Shown here piece after piece: positions 48,352-59,135 of a stretch of DNA of 64,000 bases. The stretch spans positions 21,293,584 to 21,357,583 of the forward strand of contig JASEVX010000001.1 of NCBI GenBank assembly GCA_031761405.1, in the 5' to 3' direction. Source of the DNA: Serripes groenlandicus (Eukaryota; Mollusca; Bivalvia; Cardiida; Cardiidae). A model generated the notes under the pieces. The model did not search any database. It saw nothing but the letters and a program-made list of their open reading frames with translations, and was not told the origin of the DNA. A program made the translations under genes and the position numbers. Position 1 is the first letter of the stretch, and each line of letters begins with the position of its first letter.

Positions 48352-49620
48352 TATGACAAGACGAATTATTTTGAAGCATAACTTAAAGAAAGCAAATGCA
48401 GTTCAGTATATTTAAATAACCTGTGCAAACAGACAGGATGTAATCATTTCGAACAAGAAAGCCAAATGTCCTTTTATTTTAAACAAGAAGGCAAGACGTG
48501 CCTATATTGCTCACCTGGCTACCACAGTCTATAATAAAAGTTAAAAAGAGCAAAAAGGGTAAATTTTGACGTAGGGATTAGTCCTTTTATATGCAACGAA
48601 CTATGTGATATTCAGCATGTGGAGTTTAGTCCTGAAATGACAAGTTTAGTCCTGAAACCATTTGGTTTACAGTTTGCTTAACATTGACATTAATGTGTTA
48701 TACAATTATACATAGAAGTTTCTTAATGTTTTACCAATAAACGGTTTTAAATCTGCTCTAACTAGATCAATTAGATAATAAAAAAAAGGTGCTTAGGGTT
48801 TAATGCCTCTTCCTATAAGTTAAGTGTGACACAAGCTTTGGAATGAGAGGGGGAGTCTGTTCCCCTTCCAGTTTAGCAGAAGTATGATAACAAAAGCGGG
48901 AGTATATAAACAAAGTAATTTTAACAAAGTTTAAAGATATCTATTATCAAAATTGAGCATTTATGAAATTAGAAGACAAATTTCACGTTTATAGTCTACA
49001 TATAGCAATAATACAATGGTCTGAATGAACAAACTGTATGGGGAGGAACGTTTTCAGTTAAGAAATACAACAGAATTTTATTAAAAGACAAAAACATCCC
49101 CTGAAACCTTTTTTTTCTCAGCTTTGATGAATAGGGTCGTTAGTGAAACCATACAATTAAAAAGGCGTAGACTAGGAAGTTGGGGAAAAGTTATTAAATA
49201 CAAATTAAATGTGTCTAAAGTCTTGCAATAACTGTAGAAGACATACGTAGTTTGTATCTTGTTGTTTCTTAAATCAGTTAATACAAGTTATTGATTCATA
49301 TATATTTTTTTTTTTTTCAAACATATTACAGAGTTTTTCTTTACAATAATAATGTTGATTGTTCCCTATTCCATTACGTAACTCCATGGTACAAAATTGA
49401 AACCTATTCAATACTGACACCGCGTTTCCACGCGGCGTCAATAAGGACTTGGACTTCACCAGTTTCAGTCCGAGACGCAATGTACTCCCGATAAAATGCT
49501 GTTAATGAATAGACACTCCCTCCGACGAATATAATGTTTTATTTTTTTAAATAAAGTGTTAATTATGTACCTTTTCTGAATCATCAACTTGCTACACGAT
49601 TATACCTCGGAAGTTATAAG
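48352..49620. other. Non-coding part of unit A not aligned with unit B
   Basis: AT-rich, with a short fragment of a core-repeat element end near 48,480-48,535 (AACAAGAAGGCAAGACGTGC, GCTCACCTGG). No gene recognised. Confidence 0.5.
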
Positions 49621-49934
49621 TTGCCAATATTCGCACGTCTATGTCTTTTTAACTTTGTTAAATAGGTAGCGTAAGTTTCGAGATCATTGCATTTGGTAAG
49701 CGACTACTATGATACACGGATTGCTTAGTGAGGATATTCGACAATATATTTGAACTTTGAGTGTTGATTTCAACTCTAATAATGTCATAATCATACTTCG
49801 ATCATAAACGTTCTCGAGAAGCTTTCTTGAAGCTTATACGACTAGTTGTCGAGCAGAGAAGATCATGAATAGACTGGCTGAGGTTGTATTCTGGTCTCGA
49901 CCTCTTCGCGTCCAAATAAAGACGGGGAATTGAA

Positions 49935-50460
49935 CGAGAGCCAGAAAATACCATTGTTCAGTGCAACCAGATCAGCAGAGGTAAGGACTCACCCATTTTC
50001 ACTCTATATTTAATTGGCAACAAATTCACAGGTTTCACTCCATTAGTCAGACTCGTTGGTATCACGTGATAAGTTGACCCCCTCCCTGTTATAGGTACAA
50101 AGGTAAATAATACATTTATTCTAAATAAATATAAAAATAATGTGTGTCTCTCTTGACATTGAAAGGGCTTTAAAACAGACCTCCATGACTCACCAACTAG
50201 CAAGGAATCACAGTAGTCCTTGTTCTCAGTTTAACCATTTGCCACATACAACACATCTGCAGCAGATGACCTAGAAAACATTTAATAAACATAAATATGA
50301 GGACTCTCTATAACAGAAAGAACAATTATTGAATGAAGTTGAAAACATTGTGACAAAATGAGAAATTGCTCATTATGAGCAATGTCTCCTTTTGTCACAA
50401 TGTTTTCAAAAGTCGTCTGCTGCAGAGGTGTCAAAAAACGTATATATGTGGGAAAGGAAT
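49935..50460 (+). repeat. Composite-repeat fragment plus MITE, copy 3
   Basis: Picks up at ACGAGAGCCAGA, the position that follows the SINE elsewhere, runs through ATCACGTGATAAG and GTCCTTGTTCTCAGTTTAA, and ends in a MITE (about 50,232-50,460) with complete outer arms (CACATCTGCAGCAGATGAC / GTCGTCTGCTGCAGAG). Confidence 0.75.
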
Positions 50461-50549
50461 AAACGTACAAGTATCAAGGAAGTCTCTAGAAAGTTATAAT
50501 CATAAAAAAAAAAGACAATACAAATATACATTTAATTGTAAGTACCATT

Positions 50550-50700
50550 TACCTTTTCCCACATTGCAACATAATTGCAGCAGAAGACTTTTAAAAATCA
50601 TCTGAGCAAACGTACAGGATTGTTCACCTTTGGGCAGAATATTATCAAAGTTCGTCGGCTATAAATTCGCCAAAAAGCGTCTGCATGTGTGATAGAATCA
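50550..50700 (+). repeat. Degenerate MITE
   Basis: TTTTCCCACATTGCAACATA, ATTGCAGCAGAAGACTTTTA, then a weak right arm CGTCGGCTATAAATTCG...GCATGTGTGAT. Middle deleted. Confidence 0.55.
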
Positions 50701-51002
50701 ATTTTAAAACCTTGGAGTGTCGTTTGCCGTTGCTGCTTTACAGCGTGATTATTTAAACAATTATGAAACCCGAAGTCTTAGTGTGCCACGGCACGAACGA
50801 ACTTGATTTTTCGTGGATCTGAACATAGGTAACGCTCCAGATCGTAGCAGAATGCACACTACACCATGATACAGTGATCCTTTGAACATGATCATTTTCC
50901 ACAATCATATAAAAAGCTTGAACAACTGGGTTGTGTGCGAAACACACATTGAATAGACTGCGTGGAGACACAGACTGGACATGTAGGACATGGTTTAATA
51001 TG

Positions 51003-51900
51003 TCTGGACTTAATAGGAGTCGAGAGGCTTTACTTGTTTATAAGTGCAACGGTAGGGTAATAGGAAGAACATATAAGAGATGACAATGTTGCTTTGTATG
51101 CTAACGCTTCTACCATATACAGTATCGTTTCTGAACAAGTACCGGTGACCTTCACCTTCAGGGTGACCTAATCTTCCGTCACCCCAAAATCAGCACGTGA
51201 CCCTGTCGACTGAATGTGATGGCCACCAGCGGCTACATGTAACAATGCCATCTCCTTTAAAACTATCATCTGGTAATATGCCAGGCTTTTATCCCGAGTT
51301 TTGATCACCAAAATCAAGTTTGCCTTTGTATCCGTCCCCACAAGCAAAGACTTTTCCCGTTTCACTCACAGTGTATGACCATGTTTCTCCCCAACGCTTA
51401 GTTCCTTAAAACCACATAGTGAGTCTACATTAGTTGGTATACTAACTGAATTTTTACTTTGAAACCCAAGTGTTCCGTCTACCGCTCGCCCAAACATAAA
51501 GACGTCGCCATCTTAACTAACAGCTTCACAATGAGTAAATCAGCAATCATGCAGTAAACTGTGACACTTTTGTTCTTAAATATTGAAACCATCTTGCGTT
51601 CTAACTGATCGCCAGTAACACCGTGACCAAGTACACCGTGTCTTCTACAACCCCACGAGTAGATTTCTCCGTTCTGTGTCCATAGCAATTCGAAGTTATT
51701 GCCACAAGAGATTCCAGCGAACTTACGATCGAAATGTCCTCTTAGTAAAGATGGTGGTGCGACAGACGTTCCTGTGCTATTTCCATGACCTTGAACTCTG
51801 TGATTTCGCCAATAACCTCAGGTACGTCGTTGTGGGTAGTTACGGCAGCCCCATGCCAAAGTCTGCAGGATACATGGATCGGCGTTTAACTATACAATTT
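51003..51900 (-). pseudogene. RCC1-repeat protein pseudogene, copy 2
   Basis: Homologous to 8760-9656. Minus-strand pieces include WTQNGEIYSWGCRRHGVLGHG, cut here to a short motif form: an RCC1 blade with W-G-C...G-V-L-G-H-G, plus the C-terminal part around 51,168-51,365. Several frameshifts and stops interrupt it (for example near 51,479 and 51,168). No intact protein possible. Confidence 0.75.
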
Positions 51901-52020
51901 AAAGCGATGTGAGTGAGAGTCAATCATATGTAGCCTTCTCAAATGTAAACGAGTTGTTCAGCTTGGTTTATTTTCTAAAACACGGAATTTGATGAAAAAA
52001 AAGATAAAAAAAAAAAATCC

Positions 52021-52092
52021 TCCTAGACAGGGGAACTGAACCCCGGTCTCCCGCGTGACAGTTGGGGATACTCACCACTATACTATCTAGGA
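52021..52092 (-). pseudogene. tRNA-Asp(GTC)-like sequence, copy 1
   Basis: Minus strand: acceptor TCCTAGA pairs perfectly with TCTAGGA; D-arm GTATAGTGGTGAGTAT; anticodon loop CTGTCAC with GTC; T-loop TTCAGTT. Two mismatches in the anticodon stem (CCCAA/GCGGG) and a one-base T-arm excess argue against function. It sits at the same place in the composite repeat as the other two copies. Confidence 0.7.
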
Positions 52093-52705
52093 GATGAATT
52101 CAATACCGTGTAAAGAAGAAAGATAAACACGAATAACTTGAGCGTTCACCAGTATGAACTATTTTTTCCAATAGCACAGATCTTTACACAAGTTAAACTT
52201 AAAGTTAGGAGAGGGGTTAATCTTTGCATATTTATTTCGAGGTCGTTATTTAATTTTTTTTTTTAAATAATTAACATGTTCTATATATAAACAACTTCCC
52301 AACTTTAAAGTCGGTCTAAGTTTCGGTGATCTAAAAAGTTATCATACTTCGATTTATTCGAATGGCCCTTTGAATGGATGATTATGGGATCAGGGATCAT
52401 AACGTAGGTATGGTAGTGCAGTGGTAAGACGCGGGCCTTCGGTTATGGGTTCGAATCCCTGTCGAGATAAGACTTATTTAATCTAAGCAATAGAATAAGA
52501 CTTGGCTTATTATCATCAAGATGGATTAGGTGTAACACCACAAGGTAATTGGTTCCGGGTCGTAGTACGCCAAATAGTCCCGAATAGTTCGGCGAAGGCT
52601 TCCAACCAGAAATGTTCACGGTGGATGTGTACGACTGCGAATATAGACACAAGTAAGAACGCTTTGGTTGACATTGTTCGGCTAATATTTGAGGACAGTG
52701 AATGA
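52093..52705 (+). repeat. Composite-repeat spacer plus tRNA-derived SINE, copy 4
   Basis: Spacer with ACTTGAGCGTTCACCAGTAT, then the SINE from 52,407 with GTAGTGCAGTGGTAAGACG and GGTTCGAATCCCTG, its body ending near GAGGACAGTGAATGA. Confidence 0.8.
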
Positions 52706-52919
52706 ATTTCTCGAATCCTTGTAAGTCCAGTTCCTACATGTCCAGTATGTGCCTACACGTAGTCTATTCAATGTGTGTTTCGCACGCAAACCAAGCTTTC
52801 ATGCTTTCTATATGTTTCTGGAAAATGATCATGTTCAAATCGGATATAACATGGTGTAGTGTGAATTTTGCTACAATCTGGAGCGTCACCTATGTTCAGA
52901 TTAACGAAAGTCAAGTTTG

Positions 52920-53105
52920 TTCAAATTGATTCTATCAGACATGCAGACGCTTTTTGATTCTGTCAGACATGCAGACGCTTTTTGGCGAATTTCTAACCGA
53001 CGACCTTTGATGATATTCTGCCCAAAGGTGAACAATCCTCATGATAAGCAGATAATCCTTTTGCCACAATGTCTTGATCAAAACTATTCAATAGTCATAC
53101 TTTCA
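52920..53105. repeat. MITE remnants
   Basis: A local duplication TCAGACATGCAGACGCTTTTT at 52,938 and 52,966 precedes AACCGACGACCTTTGATG and TCCTTTTGCCACAATGTCTT. Confidence 0.5.
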
Positions 53106-53114
53106 TGCTTGTAC

Positions 53115-53346
53115 GTTTAACCCTTTCCCACATATAGACGCTTTCTGACGCCGCTGCAGCAGACGATTTTTGAAAACATTGTGACTGAAGGAGACATTGA
53201 TCATAATAAGCAATTTCTTATTTTGAAATAATGTTTTCAACTTCATGCAATAAGTGTCCATTCCTTTAAAGGGAGTTCTCAGATTTGTGTTATCAAATGT
53301 GTTCTAGGTCATCTGCTGCAGATGTGTTGTATGTGAGAAAGGGTTA
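53115..53346 (+). mobile_element. Palindromic piggyBac-like MITE at the left edge of unit B
   Basis: TTAACCCTTTCCCACATATA at the left and TATGTGAGAAAGGG followed by TTAA at the right. The homologous copy in unit A lacks the first ~40 bases of the left arm. Confidence 0.75.
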
Positions 53347-53536
53347 AACTGAGAACAAGGACTACTGTGATTCCTTGCTAGTTTGCTAGTCTTGAAGGTC
53401 TAATTTCGTATGACCAGGCCTCCCATGCGATTTCTGTAAAGCTTTTAAAAAATATGGTCGCGGGCTACTGCTCGGCGACTAATAAAGTAAAGTCAGAAGG
53501 GTCGCAATTAACAATCAAAGTACTAAAAGTACTAAA

Positions 53537-54439
53537 ATGCGGGGGATGTTCTCTAGAGTGTTAACAAGATTTTCCTTCAATTTGATTTGACCCAACATGA
53601 CCCATGTTAAAACTTGACCTAGATATCACCAAGAAAAACATTCTGATAAAGTTTCAACATGCTCAAGCTAAAAATGCAGTATCCAGAGTGTTAACAAGAT
53701 TTTCCTTCAATTTGGCTTAGTGACCTTGTTTTAACCCGGCATGACCCATATTCAAACTTGACCTAGATACCATTTAGATATAATTCTGACTAAATTTCAA
53801 GCTGCTGTAGCCAAATGAGATGCTTCTGTGGATTCAACAGGATTTTCCTTCAATTTGGACTAGGGACCTAGTTTCTGACCCAATGTGACCCATATTCAAA
53901 CTTGACTTGAATATCATTAATACTTACATTCTGACATACTTTCAAACAGCTGAAGCAATAATTGCGGCCTCTAGAATGTTAACAAGCTTTTCCTTCAATT
54001 TGACATAGTGACCTACTTTTTGACCCATCATGACCCATGTTCGAACCTGACCTACATATCATCAAGACAAACATTCTGATAAAGTTTTAACATGCTCAAT
54101 TTGAAAATGGGGCCTCGAGAGTGTTAACAAGATTTCCATTTAATTTGGCCTAGTGACCTCGTTTTTAACCTCAAATGGCCCAGTTTCGAACTTGTCCAAG
54201 ATTTGATGGTGATGAATGTTCTGATAAACTTTCATGAAAATCCGCTGCCTGTAGAGTGTTAACAAGGGAAAATGTTGACGATGCACGACAGCCGTATTTC
54301 CGTATTTTTTATTGCAGGGATTTTCTCAAAAGGTTTTTGAGCTACCGGCTACCAGCACAAAATATTTACAAATTTACACTTCCTGAAATCTGGGCATGAC
54401 AATATACGGTGGTATTCGGCATAGCTGAATCCCCCGCAT
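53537..54439 (-). mobile_element. TIR-bounded core-repeat element, 903 bp, unit B only
   Basis: The ends ATGCGGGGGAT (53,537-53,547) and ATCCCCCGCAT (54,429-54,439) are exact inverted repeats. Inside, on the minus strand, are about five core units with the same landmarks as the elements at 26,091 and 41,513 (GTTAACACTC, AGCATGTTGAAAC, CTAGGTCA). Unit A has no element at this point. Confidence 0.8.
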
Positions 54440-55922
54440 AAAAATGATATATGTGTAAGGACGGCCAGAGGGTGTATGCTGATCTCGACCTCATCGCGTC
54501 GAAATGTCCCGTCAGCCAGTTCTCTTGTGACGGATCCATCCGGTGGTCATACAAACCCTAAGAAGACTCCATGATGGTATGCTTCATGAGCAATTACACC
54601 TTTTGTAACATTGTTTTCAACTCTTTTCGATAAGAACACTTTCATCTTTTAAGGTTTTCCGGGGTTTTTTTGCCAATCTGTTTTTTTAAAGTCGTCTGCT
54701 GCAGTTTTGTTGTTTGTGGGTTAAATATTGGTTTTACGCCTGGTGAAAAGGGGTCTTATAATATCTTCGTAACACGATAACATAAATGGGTTTGTTAGGG
54801 GTTACACTTCTAAGTTCCCGCAAAGAGGTACATATATGCTTCTTTTAACCCTTTCCAGCATTCAACACATCTGCAGCATATGACTTTGAGATCATCTCAA
54901 CGTAAATAGGGATTTTTTTATAAAAGTTCAAGATAAATTATTAGAAACATTGTGGCAAAAAAAGAGAATAAACTTATTATGAGCCACTTCTCCTTTTGCC
55001 ATACTGTTTTCAAACTTCGTCTACTCTATGAGCGTCAGAAAGCGCATTTGTGGGAAAAGGTTAAAGTAAGGCGATCAGTGATTATTCTCTGGTTAGAATG
55101 GTGGATATATGCAGTTTCATCTGAGTATTCACTGTTCACAAAATCAGTAAGACCCAGATATGGTCTGACTTGGTTCATTTCATTAATCAACGAAAACACA
55201 AGTATGGCCCTGATCCATAACCCTGACTTTATAATGTTTCTTTAGTTGATAAGCAACCAGATAAATATAATGGCGATGCCATATGAATGAAACTGATTAT
55301 CAGGACTGTGTGATCTGCGATGATCATAGATCAGTATGTGCCTCTGATAACCCAGTCTGATCACATTCTGATTTCGTTTACGACATGCCATGTACATATA
55401 ATATATAAGGATTATAACATAACTAAAACCCGATTCAACGAAATTATTTTGAATTAACTGTTTACTGTTATTATTCATAAAGGTCAGTTTTCGTGTGACG
55501 TGACTAATATCTTTTTTTAAACTTTAAACATATCATTTATGTTTTATTATTTTCGGTACAGATTATCGGATATGATAAAAATCTTTATGAACAAAAATTA
55601 AGAAATTCATCAACTATTTATAGATATGTGTTAACACTGTGGGAAAAGGAGAAATTGTTCAGTATGATCCTTGTTACTCATTTCCACAATCTTTCCGAAA
55701 GGCTTATTAAACATTTTGAAACTTGAATACAAACAAATGAAAATGTCCGTCTCATTGACGCCTTTTCAAAACACATTTATGAAGAAACCTTCTCTTATTG
55801 AGCAAAGTCTCCTTTGCCGTAATCTCAATAGTTTATCTACAATGTTTCGAAAAAGACAATTATAAAAAGAAATACACATCATAAAAGGTCAGATCTGATC
55901 AACAATTCATATATATAACGAG

Positions 55923-58058
55923 TCATTTCGAATCAGTTACATCATGTGGATTAACACTGTTTATTGAACGAATAACTTCCAGAACGTGCCATTTAGCAGC
56001 ATTGTGAATCGGTCTGATTCTCCAGGATTCTCCAAAACACAAAATAGCTCCTTGTATGTGATGTTCTTGTTTGAATATCCACCCCAACAGGTTGAGGGCT
56101 GTTTCCCTATGTCCAAGGTTTCGGTCTGTGTTTATAACGTTAAATAAGTTAGCAACAGCATCTTGTTTATAGACGGGCTTGTTTGTCTTTGAATACAGAA
56201 TATACTGCAGGAAGTACAGGTAAACTTTGGAGTCAATAACAATCCAGTCAAACCAGACGTTCCATATATCATCCCTAGAATCAGGCGGTGTATGTACCGA
56301 ACGATACATCTCGTAATGTAAAGCTGAAGGTACAAGATTGACCTGATGAGGTACAAAGGCTAAACATCCAGCTGTACATGTTCTCGCGAACTCCGTGTAC
56401 GGAAGGTCTTGTAAACCAAGTTCAATCAATGTTTTATTCCGATAAATCAAACTTTTTTTATTGCAGTCACAAACTGATTCAACATGTGTTTTCAAAGAAG
56501 TTTCACAATGAAGAAGAATACTCTCACATATATCGTTTCTGTCACTCTGCAAACAGTAGGAAGCGACTATTAAATACGCAGAGATGGTATCACAGTTTTT
56601 ACTTTCTTCTATGTAATACTTAAACCGACCAAACATCATCCTCAACCGATAAGTGTCTATGGTATTCAGCATAGTACTAGCTATACCTTGTGCTATTTGT
56701 AGGCGTAGATGAGGAATAAAGTATCGTATTGCTTGTCTGGTTTCTTTTTCAGTATGATATCTAACGCAGTCAGTTTGTAAAAGATGTGTTTGCAACGAGT
56801 GTAATTCTATAATATAATGACTGGCTGATTTACTATAGCACCGATTTAGGCCTTTCCATGCACGACTCCGAAGTGATCCAATAAGGTTGTTATACAATAA
56901 AAATGAGTTTCCAGAAACAGTTTTAGACTTTATCCTTAATATACTAAGTCCGCACCCAAAAAGCACATTTGACATCACATTGCCGATGTCATCACATTTT
57001 ATTGACCAGATAAATCTGCACCAATGGTTTATCATGTCTTCTATGACAGACTGTACATGTCGTAGCGTTCTATGCTGAATTCTGTCAAACATGTTCTCAT
57101 TCGGAATAAAGTAATTTGGACAGTACTGCTCCTTTACCCAGTGTAACAGTAGTTTGATACAAAGAAGCGTGCATTCTAGTAGGTTTCTACGGGTCCAGAA
57201 TTCACAGGGAGTTCTTTCAATTGTATATAACAAACATGTTTTACAGTGATACGACGATATCGTTTCGGGTACACGTCGGTGTATGATGTCTTTCTTTATC
57301 ATTTTAAGTAAGATGTAGCATTTGTGCTGGGTCGAGTTAAGGCTAGACATGAGTTCACGTTCCTGGATTGAAAATGAAAGCCTCCATTCGATCGGACCAT
57401 TTTCACTTGATGGATGATTTTTCCCGACAAAGAAACATCCGAATTCTGTCAACATATGTATTTGTGTTTGATTAAGCCGATTGCACTGTGTAACCCTAGT
57501 TACCCAGGATTTGGCAAAACTAGGTATGTGATGACATCTTAACGAGAAAACTATGTCTCTATCTTCCAATCCAACTACGCCTCTTCTTGTCAGTGCAGGT
57601 CCATTTATCTCTCGATACTCATCATTAATTTCATGTAAGTGTTGTAAAAGCATTCTGCCGTATTGATCGGGTACACACACATCGTTAGTGGTCGTGTCGG
57701 GGTGATAAATCGGAACTTTGTTTAAGACTGCTTGTAGCTTACAATATCCAGGTTTAGTCGTGTCATATGTCACCATGAGGAATGATAGACCGTGTTGTGA
57801 TGCATCAGAGATTTTCTCTACAACATGTTCCCTTGAACATAATAGAAAGTCTACGTCTGAATTCAGCCCTGTTGTTGTTGTACCCTCATATGTACTTCCT
57901 GATACGTAAATTGTGACATCTCCGTCGGGAACAAAGTTTGTTACAATTTCTTTTACCATTGATTCTTCTCTGTATTTGCCCCTCATCTCTTCTGAAGCAC
58001 CGATCCAATCTAGAAGTTCATATAGACGGAGTGATAGAGTGTGGTAATGATCATCCAT
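55923..58058 (-). CDS. Mab-21/cGAS-like nucleotidyltransferase (cGLR-type), gene B
   Basis: Paralogue of gene A with the same length (711 codons), same start context and no internal stop. The GS motif, D68/D70 (in SDVDFLLC), D168 (in DRDIVFSLRC) and the EWRLSFS block are all kept. By eye about 86 residues differ from gene A: some 37 in residues 1-175, about 19 in 176-520 and about 30 in the last 190. Notable changes cluster just before the GS motif (residues 44-49) and around 125-165, next to the catalytic pocket. Expected role as for gene A: enzymatic pattern-recognition receptor making a nucleotide second messenger, with unknown trigger. A pseudogene is unlikely given conserved length and triad. 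Confidence 0.9.
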   Translation of the reverse strand: MDDHYHTLSLRLYELLDWIGASEEMRGKYREESMVKEIVTNFVPDGDVTIYVSGSTYEGTTTTGLNSDVDFLLCSREHVVEKISDASQHGLSFLMVTYDTTKPGYCKLQAVLNKVPIYHPDTTTNDVCVPDQYGRMLLQHLHEINDEYREINGPALTRRGVVGLEDRDIVFSLRCHHIPSFAKSWVTRVTQCNRLNQTQIHMLTEFGCFFVGKNHPSSENGPIEWRLSFSIQERELMSSLNSTQHKCYILLKMIKKDIIHRRVPETISSYHCKTCLLYTIERTPCEFWTRRNLLECTLLCIKLLLHWVKEQYCPNYFIPNENMFDRIQHRTLRHVQSVIEDMINHWCRFIWSIKCDDIGNVMSNVLFGCGLSILRIKSKTVSGNSFLLYNNLIGSLRSRAWKGLNRCYSKSASHYIIELHSLQTHLLQTDCVRYHTEKETRQAIRYFIPHLRLQIAQGIASTMLNTIDTYRLRMMFGRFKYYIEESKNCDTISAYLIVASYCLQSDRNDICESILLHCETSLKTHVESVCDCNKKSLIYRNKTLIELGLQDLPYTEFARTCTAGCLAFVPHQVNLVPSALHYEMYRSVHTPPDSRDDIWNVWFDWIVIDSKVYLYFLQYILYSKTNKPVYKQDAVANLFNVINTDRNLGHRETALNLLGWIFKQEHHIQGAILCFGESWRIRPIHNAAKWHVLEVIRSINSVNPHDVTDSK

Positions 58059-58548
58059 TTTGTTGCACTTTGACCTATGAATAGAAACAATTTAGTTGTA
58101 GAAAAAGACTAGTTTATCAACGGTTCCATATAAAGTTATCGATTTCTAATTCCGTTTTAGTGACCATGGACAGTTGTTAAACCGTATTCGTCATACGAAA
58201 GCTGAAAGCCATAATTAGAGGTCATATAATTAAAGTTCATCACGATAACACGGCATATTTATGTTGTCAATACTTGTGTTATCATCCCTGTTCTCAAAGG
58301 CATCCCAGACGCTTACAGGACACGATGACGAGCGGGGAAGATCCTGCTCAGACTGGGTCAGGTGGATGCGAAAGTCGACCTAGATGTTCGATGGTTGTAA
58401 ATTCCGAAGGTTGGTTTTCACGTTACTCGGCTCATTGATGTACATGTGTATACATGTGTGTAATTCATTATTAGCGTTGCGATGAGTAGAATAAATGAAA
58501 CCGGTTGGCACGTTTTAAACCAATGTAGTAGTTTTTTTTTTATTATAT

Positions 58549-58784
58549 CGAGGGCTTGTCGAGAAACAGTTGTAACTAAAACCCTATTTTGAAAACCCTG
58601 GTTGGGGGGCAATTTTGACCCCTTTGTAAACAATGCAAATTCAGAACGAGCAATGGCACCTAAACTTCCATTGTTTACCAAGAACAATGATTTAACGCAT
58701 TTAAAGAAGGACTTTATGGCGATGTGATTAACCTTGGTAAAAAAATACAAATTTTAGTTACAACTGTTTCACACCAAGCCCTCG
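58549..58784. mobile_element. 236-bp MITE in the 5'UTR intron of gene B
   Basis: The ends CGAGGGCTTG and CAAGCCCTCG are exact inverted repeats, and the inverted match continues inward through AACAGTTGTAACTAAAA with few mismatches. It lies between TATA-rich flanks that are contiguous in unit A (ATTACTATATATATAC), giving a TA-type target. Confidence 0.8.
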
Positions 58785-58983
58785 ATATATATACATGAAT
58801 GAGTCACGTCACATAACTACCGACCGTGTGTATTCAAAACAATCGAAGATCAAGATCTAGTGGAGTAAATATACTTATTTTAGTCGCAGGTCTGGTATAA
58901 TGAATCCATACCAAAGGGATTTATACTTGATATTACCCAGAGAAATACCTTGATATCAGTGAAGAGTGGTAAGTTACACATAC

Positions 58984-59135
58984 CCAATAAACCACAACAC
59001 ACCCAATAAACCACGAAACACCCAATAAACCACGAAACACCCAATAAACCACAAAACACACAATAAACCACGAAACACCCAATAAACCACAAAACACACA
59101 ATAAACCACAAAACACACAATAAACCACGAAAAGG
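58984..59135. repeat. 18-19-bp minisatellite, 8 copies
   Basis: Units of the type ACCCAATAAACCACAAAAC. The apparent Cys/Val/Trp-rich minus-strand frames over it are translation of the repeat. Confidence 0.92.

Larger units (their letters stand above)
42626..49934. repeat. Tandem segmental duplication, unit A (contains cGAS-like gene A)
   Basis: Collinear with 53,106-60,278. The left edge in both is TGCTTGTACGTTTAAC within a MITE. Matching landmarks: AAACTGAGAACAAGGACTAC (42,833 / 53,346), the whole 711-codon gene, a candidate 5'UTR exon (47,628 / 59,247), and TAGGTAGCGTAAGTTTCG (49,663 / 60,127 or so). Unit A ends in 15 bases of the tRNA-Asp-like sequence (GACGGGGAATTGAA) and then jumps to composite-repeat DNA, indicating a deletion. 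Between 48,352 and 49,620 the two units no longer align by eye. Confidence 0.85.
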
